This document shows positions 62,031 through 64,000 of a DNA stretch of 64,000 bases, piece after piece; position 1 is the stretch's first letter, and every line of letters begins with the position of its first letter. Origin of the DNA: an uncultured Porphyromonadaceae bacterium (GTDB taxonomy: Bacteria; Bacteroidota; Bacteroidia; Bacteroidales; Coprobacteraceae). The stretch spans positions 1 to 64,000 of the forward strand of contig URAV01000002.1 in NCBI GenBank assembly GCA_900545915.1, in the 5' to 3' direction. The position numbers and the translations under genes were made by a program. The notes below the pieces were generated by a model. That model was not told the origin of the DNA and ran no database searches. It worked only from the letters and a program-made list of their open reading frames with translations.

Positions 62031-63458
62031 ATGATAAACGAATTTTTTATTCGAAAATTTGCAGAGAATTTGCCATATAAACCTACGGAGGAGCAGGCCG
62101 AACTGATTGCGCGACTCGCTATGTTTCTTTTCGATCGGGATTCCCGGTCTTTGTTTTTAATTAACGGGTATGCAGGTACGGGTAAAACTTCTTTGATCGG
62201 AGCATTGGTACGGACTTTGTCCGGATTTCAACGGAAGACTGTTCTATTAGCGCCTACGGGCAGAGCTGCAAAAGTTTTTTCAGGGTATGCTACTCATCCG
62301 GCTTATACGATTCATAAAAAGATATATCGGCAAAAAGTTTTTTCGGCAGATTATGAGGGTTTTCAGATAACCGACAATCTGCATAAAGATACCCTGTTTA
62401 TTGTCGATGAGGCATCCATGATTGCCAATGGCGGCGGTGAGCAGATGATATATGGCTCAGGCCGATTATTGGATGACTTGGTAGAATATGTTTATGCGGG
62501 AGAGGGTTGTCGTTTGATTTTATTAGGCGATTCGGCTCAGTTGCCTCCGGTAGGACAGACCCGAAGCCCGGCACTTGAGAAAAGTAATTTAATGAAATAC
62601 GGGTTGTCTGTTATTGACTTTGAATTGCGTCAAGTTGCTCGTCAGTCAGATGATTCAGGAATTCTTTTTAATGCTACCCGCCTACGTATGTTGATGGGAG
62701 AGAATCCGTTACCGCTTCCGAAAATACGTTTGCAAGGTTACGCTGATGTGCAGCGAGTCGGTGGGGAGGATCTGATCGAAACCTTATCTTCAGCATATAG
62801 TCGAGACGGAATGGATGACACAATTGTAATAACACGCTCCAATAAACGTGCAGGGATTTTTAATCAAGGAATTCGAAATCAGATACTTTATCGGGAAGAA
62901 GAGCTTACTTCGGGCGATTTACTTTTGGTTGCAAAGAATAACTATTTCTGGAGTCGGGAGTATAAAGAACTCGATTTTATAGCTAATGGAGATGTTGCCC
63001 GTGTCGTGAAGGTGAGAAATACTCGTGAAATGTATGGATTTCGTTTTGCCGATGTTGCTCTGTATTTTCCTGATTATGATGTGGAAATAGAATCTAAAAT
63101 TATTTTAGATACATTGATGTCCGACGCACCTTCCTTAACTATGGAAATGAATAATCGTCTTTTTATGAATGTTCTTGAGGATTATTATGATATTCCTAAC
63201 AAACGAGAGAAGATGAAAAAAATTAAAGTTGATCCTTGGTTTAATGCCTTACAGGTAAAATATGCATATGCGGTTACTTGTCATAAAGCTCAGGGGGGAC
63301 AATGGAAGAATGTATTTGTAGATATGGGATATATACGAGCCGAAGGGCTTGAACTGGATTTTCTTCGGTGGCTTTATACTGCATTTACTCGGGCTACGGA
63401 GCATCTTTATTTAATCAATTTGGAACAAAACCTTGCAGAAAATAAATTAGAGTTATAA
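62031..63458 (+). CDS. RecD-like ATP-dependent DNA helicase
   Basis: The ATG at 62031 (MINEFFIRKFAENLPYKPTE) gives 475 residues. This superfamily 1 helicase has Walker A LINGYAGTGKTSLIGAL (about residues 45-61), motif Ia LAPTGRAAKVF and Walker B LFIVDEASMI. GDSAQLPPV (about 168-176) is motif III. The C-terminal UvrD-like fold contains YAVTCHKAQGGQWKNVFVD (about 407-425) and WLYTAFTRATEHLYLI. It resembles the short RecD-like or PIF1-like housekeeping helicases of Bacteroidota. Confidence 0.9.
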   Translation: MINEFFIRKFAENLPYKPTEEQAELIARLAMFLFDRDSRSLFLINGYAGTGKTSLIGALVRTLSGFQRKTVLLAPTGRAAKVFSGYATHPAYTIHKKIYRQKVFSADYEGFQITDNLHKDTLFIVDEASMIANGGGEQMIYGSGRLLDDLVEYVYAGEGCRLILLGDSAQLPPVGQTRSPALEKSNLMKYGLSVIDFELRQVARQSDDSGILFNATRLRMLMGENPLPLPKIRLQGYADVQRVGGEDLIETLSSAYSRDGMDDTIVITRSNKRAGIFNQGIRNQILYREEELTSGDLLLVAKNNYFWSREYKELDFIANGDVARVVKVRNTREMYGFRFADVALYFPDYDVEIESKIILDTLMSDAPSLTMEMNNRLFMNVLEDYYDIPNKREKMKKIKVDPWFNALQVKYAYAVTCHKAQGGQWKNVFVDMGYIRAEGLELDFLRWLYTAFTRATEHLYLINLEQNLAENKLEL

Positions 63459-64000
63459 TACAGGACTTAATAGTCGTACTACCGATTCGCATATCTTGTT
63501 CCAAAGAGGTCTTTTCTTCCATAAATTCAGAGTGATGCGCCTGCATTTTTTTTGATCGTCCAAAAAGATATTTTTCATTTGTGCGGTGAGCTCCTTACTA
63601 TACATGAATGCATTTATTTCAAAATTGTGGTCGAAACTTCTGAAATCCAGATTTGTTGATCCTATCGTTGAAAACTCATTGTCGATCGTGATGCTCTTGG
63701 CATGGAGAAAACCGTTCTGATAAAAATATATTTTAATGCCGGCTTTTAGCATAGAGGTCAGATACGAGTGTGAAGCTAATTGCAAGATAGGAGAATCTGA
63801 CTTTTCGGGCAACATTAATCTTACATCGACTTTAGAAAGCGCAGCTACCTGTAAAGCTTTCATCAGACTTTCGGTAGGCAGAAAATACGGAGTCTGTATG
63901 TATATATGCTGTTTGGCGTTTGAAATGGCTTTCAGAAATGAAAGCGAAATACCTTTCCATTCACCTATCGGGCCGCTGGTGAGAATTTGGATGTTTATGT
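63453..64000 (-). CDS. cls: Cardiolipin synthase (phospholipase D family), 3' part
   Basis: The gene runs off the right edge. The frame stays open from 63863 to the end of the window: upstream codons read IYIQTPYFLPTESLMKALQ, typical of cardiolipin synthase, so the internal Met at 63863 is not the start. The second PLD motif is HAKSITIDNEFSTIGSTNLD followed by FRSFDHNFEINAF. It joins two phosphatidylglycerol molecules into cardiolipin at the inner membrane. Its stop overlaps the end of the helicase gene by 6 bases. Confidence 0.9.
   Translation of the reverse strand, partial: INIQILTSGPIGEWKGISLSFLKAISNAKQHIYIQTPYFLPTESLMKALQVAALSKVDVRLMLPEKSDSPILQLASHSYLTSMLKAGIKIYFYQNGFLHAKSITIDNEFSTIGSTNLDFRSFDHNFEINAFMYSKELTAQMKNIFLDDQKKCRRITLNLWKKRPLWNKICESVVRLLSPVL

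Overview
The window comes from a chromosome of the order Bacteroidales (phylum Bacteroidota). The backbone carries ruvA followed by sprA, the giant outer-membrane translocon gene of the type IX secretion system. Many genes are preceded by the Bacteroidota -7 promoter element TAnnTTTG, and the tRNA has no encoded CCA. The genus cannot be fixed from the sequence alone.

Chromosomal backbone, left (1-14676): ruvA, sprA, a Ppx/GppA phosphatase, a GDSL esterase, a GlmU-like nucleotidyltransferase, an FHA protein and a family 3 glycoside hydrolase. Backbone, right (58536-64000): tRNA-Lys(CUU), a metallo-beta-lactamase-fold hydrolase, an RsmI-like and an RsmF-like rRNA methyltransferase, a RecD-like helicase and the 3' part of a cardiolipin synthase gene cut by the window end.

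Between them lies an integrative and conjugative element (ICE) of about 43.8 kb. It is bounded by a perfect 93-bp direct repeat (14677-14769 and 58465-58557) made of the 3' end of tRNA-Lys plus its terminator. A tyrosine integrase sits at the right end beside the intact tRNA. From left to right the ICE carries an RteC-like regulator, two excisionase-like HTH proteins, a leftward block (hypothetical, DUF3945, MobC coupling protein, MobB relaxase, MobA), a likely oriT region and a 24-bp tandem array. A rightward conjugation operon follows (ParA/TraA, two DUF3408 proteins, TraD-like, TraE, TraF, TraG, DUF3876, TraI, TraJ, TraK, TraL, TraM, a hypothetical, TraN, TraO, TraQ). Four fimbria-type lipoprotein genes (one DUF5119/FimB-Mfa2-like, three fimbrillins) continue it with no clear break.

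The accessory half of the ICE (39.5-56.5 kb) holds several modules. One is an AT-rich leftward pair (DUF2971 protein and a 1206-residue YobI-like P-loop ATPase with two membrane helices) that looks like an uncharacterised defence unit. Next come three tandem, strongly structured candidate non-coding RNAs with their own promoters, followed by two unrecognised, mutually related proteins. ParB, a DUF3560 protein and a small protein follow, then a cytosine methyltransferase / MutL-MORC-type GHKL ATPase / Vsr-like nuclease operon, and an ArdC-like antirestriction protein.

Two further copies of a different structured RNA form the 5' leaders of the small 50375-50656 gene and of ardC. The two structured RNA families (44.9-45.9 kb; 50.7 and 56.5 kb) and the DUF2971/YobI pair are the best candidates for something undescribed. 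All calls are by eye; no database search or folding program was run.
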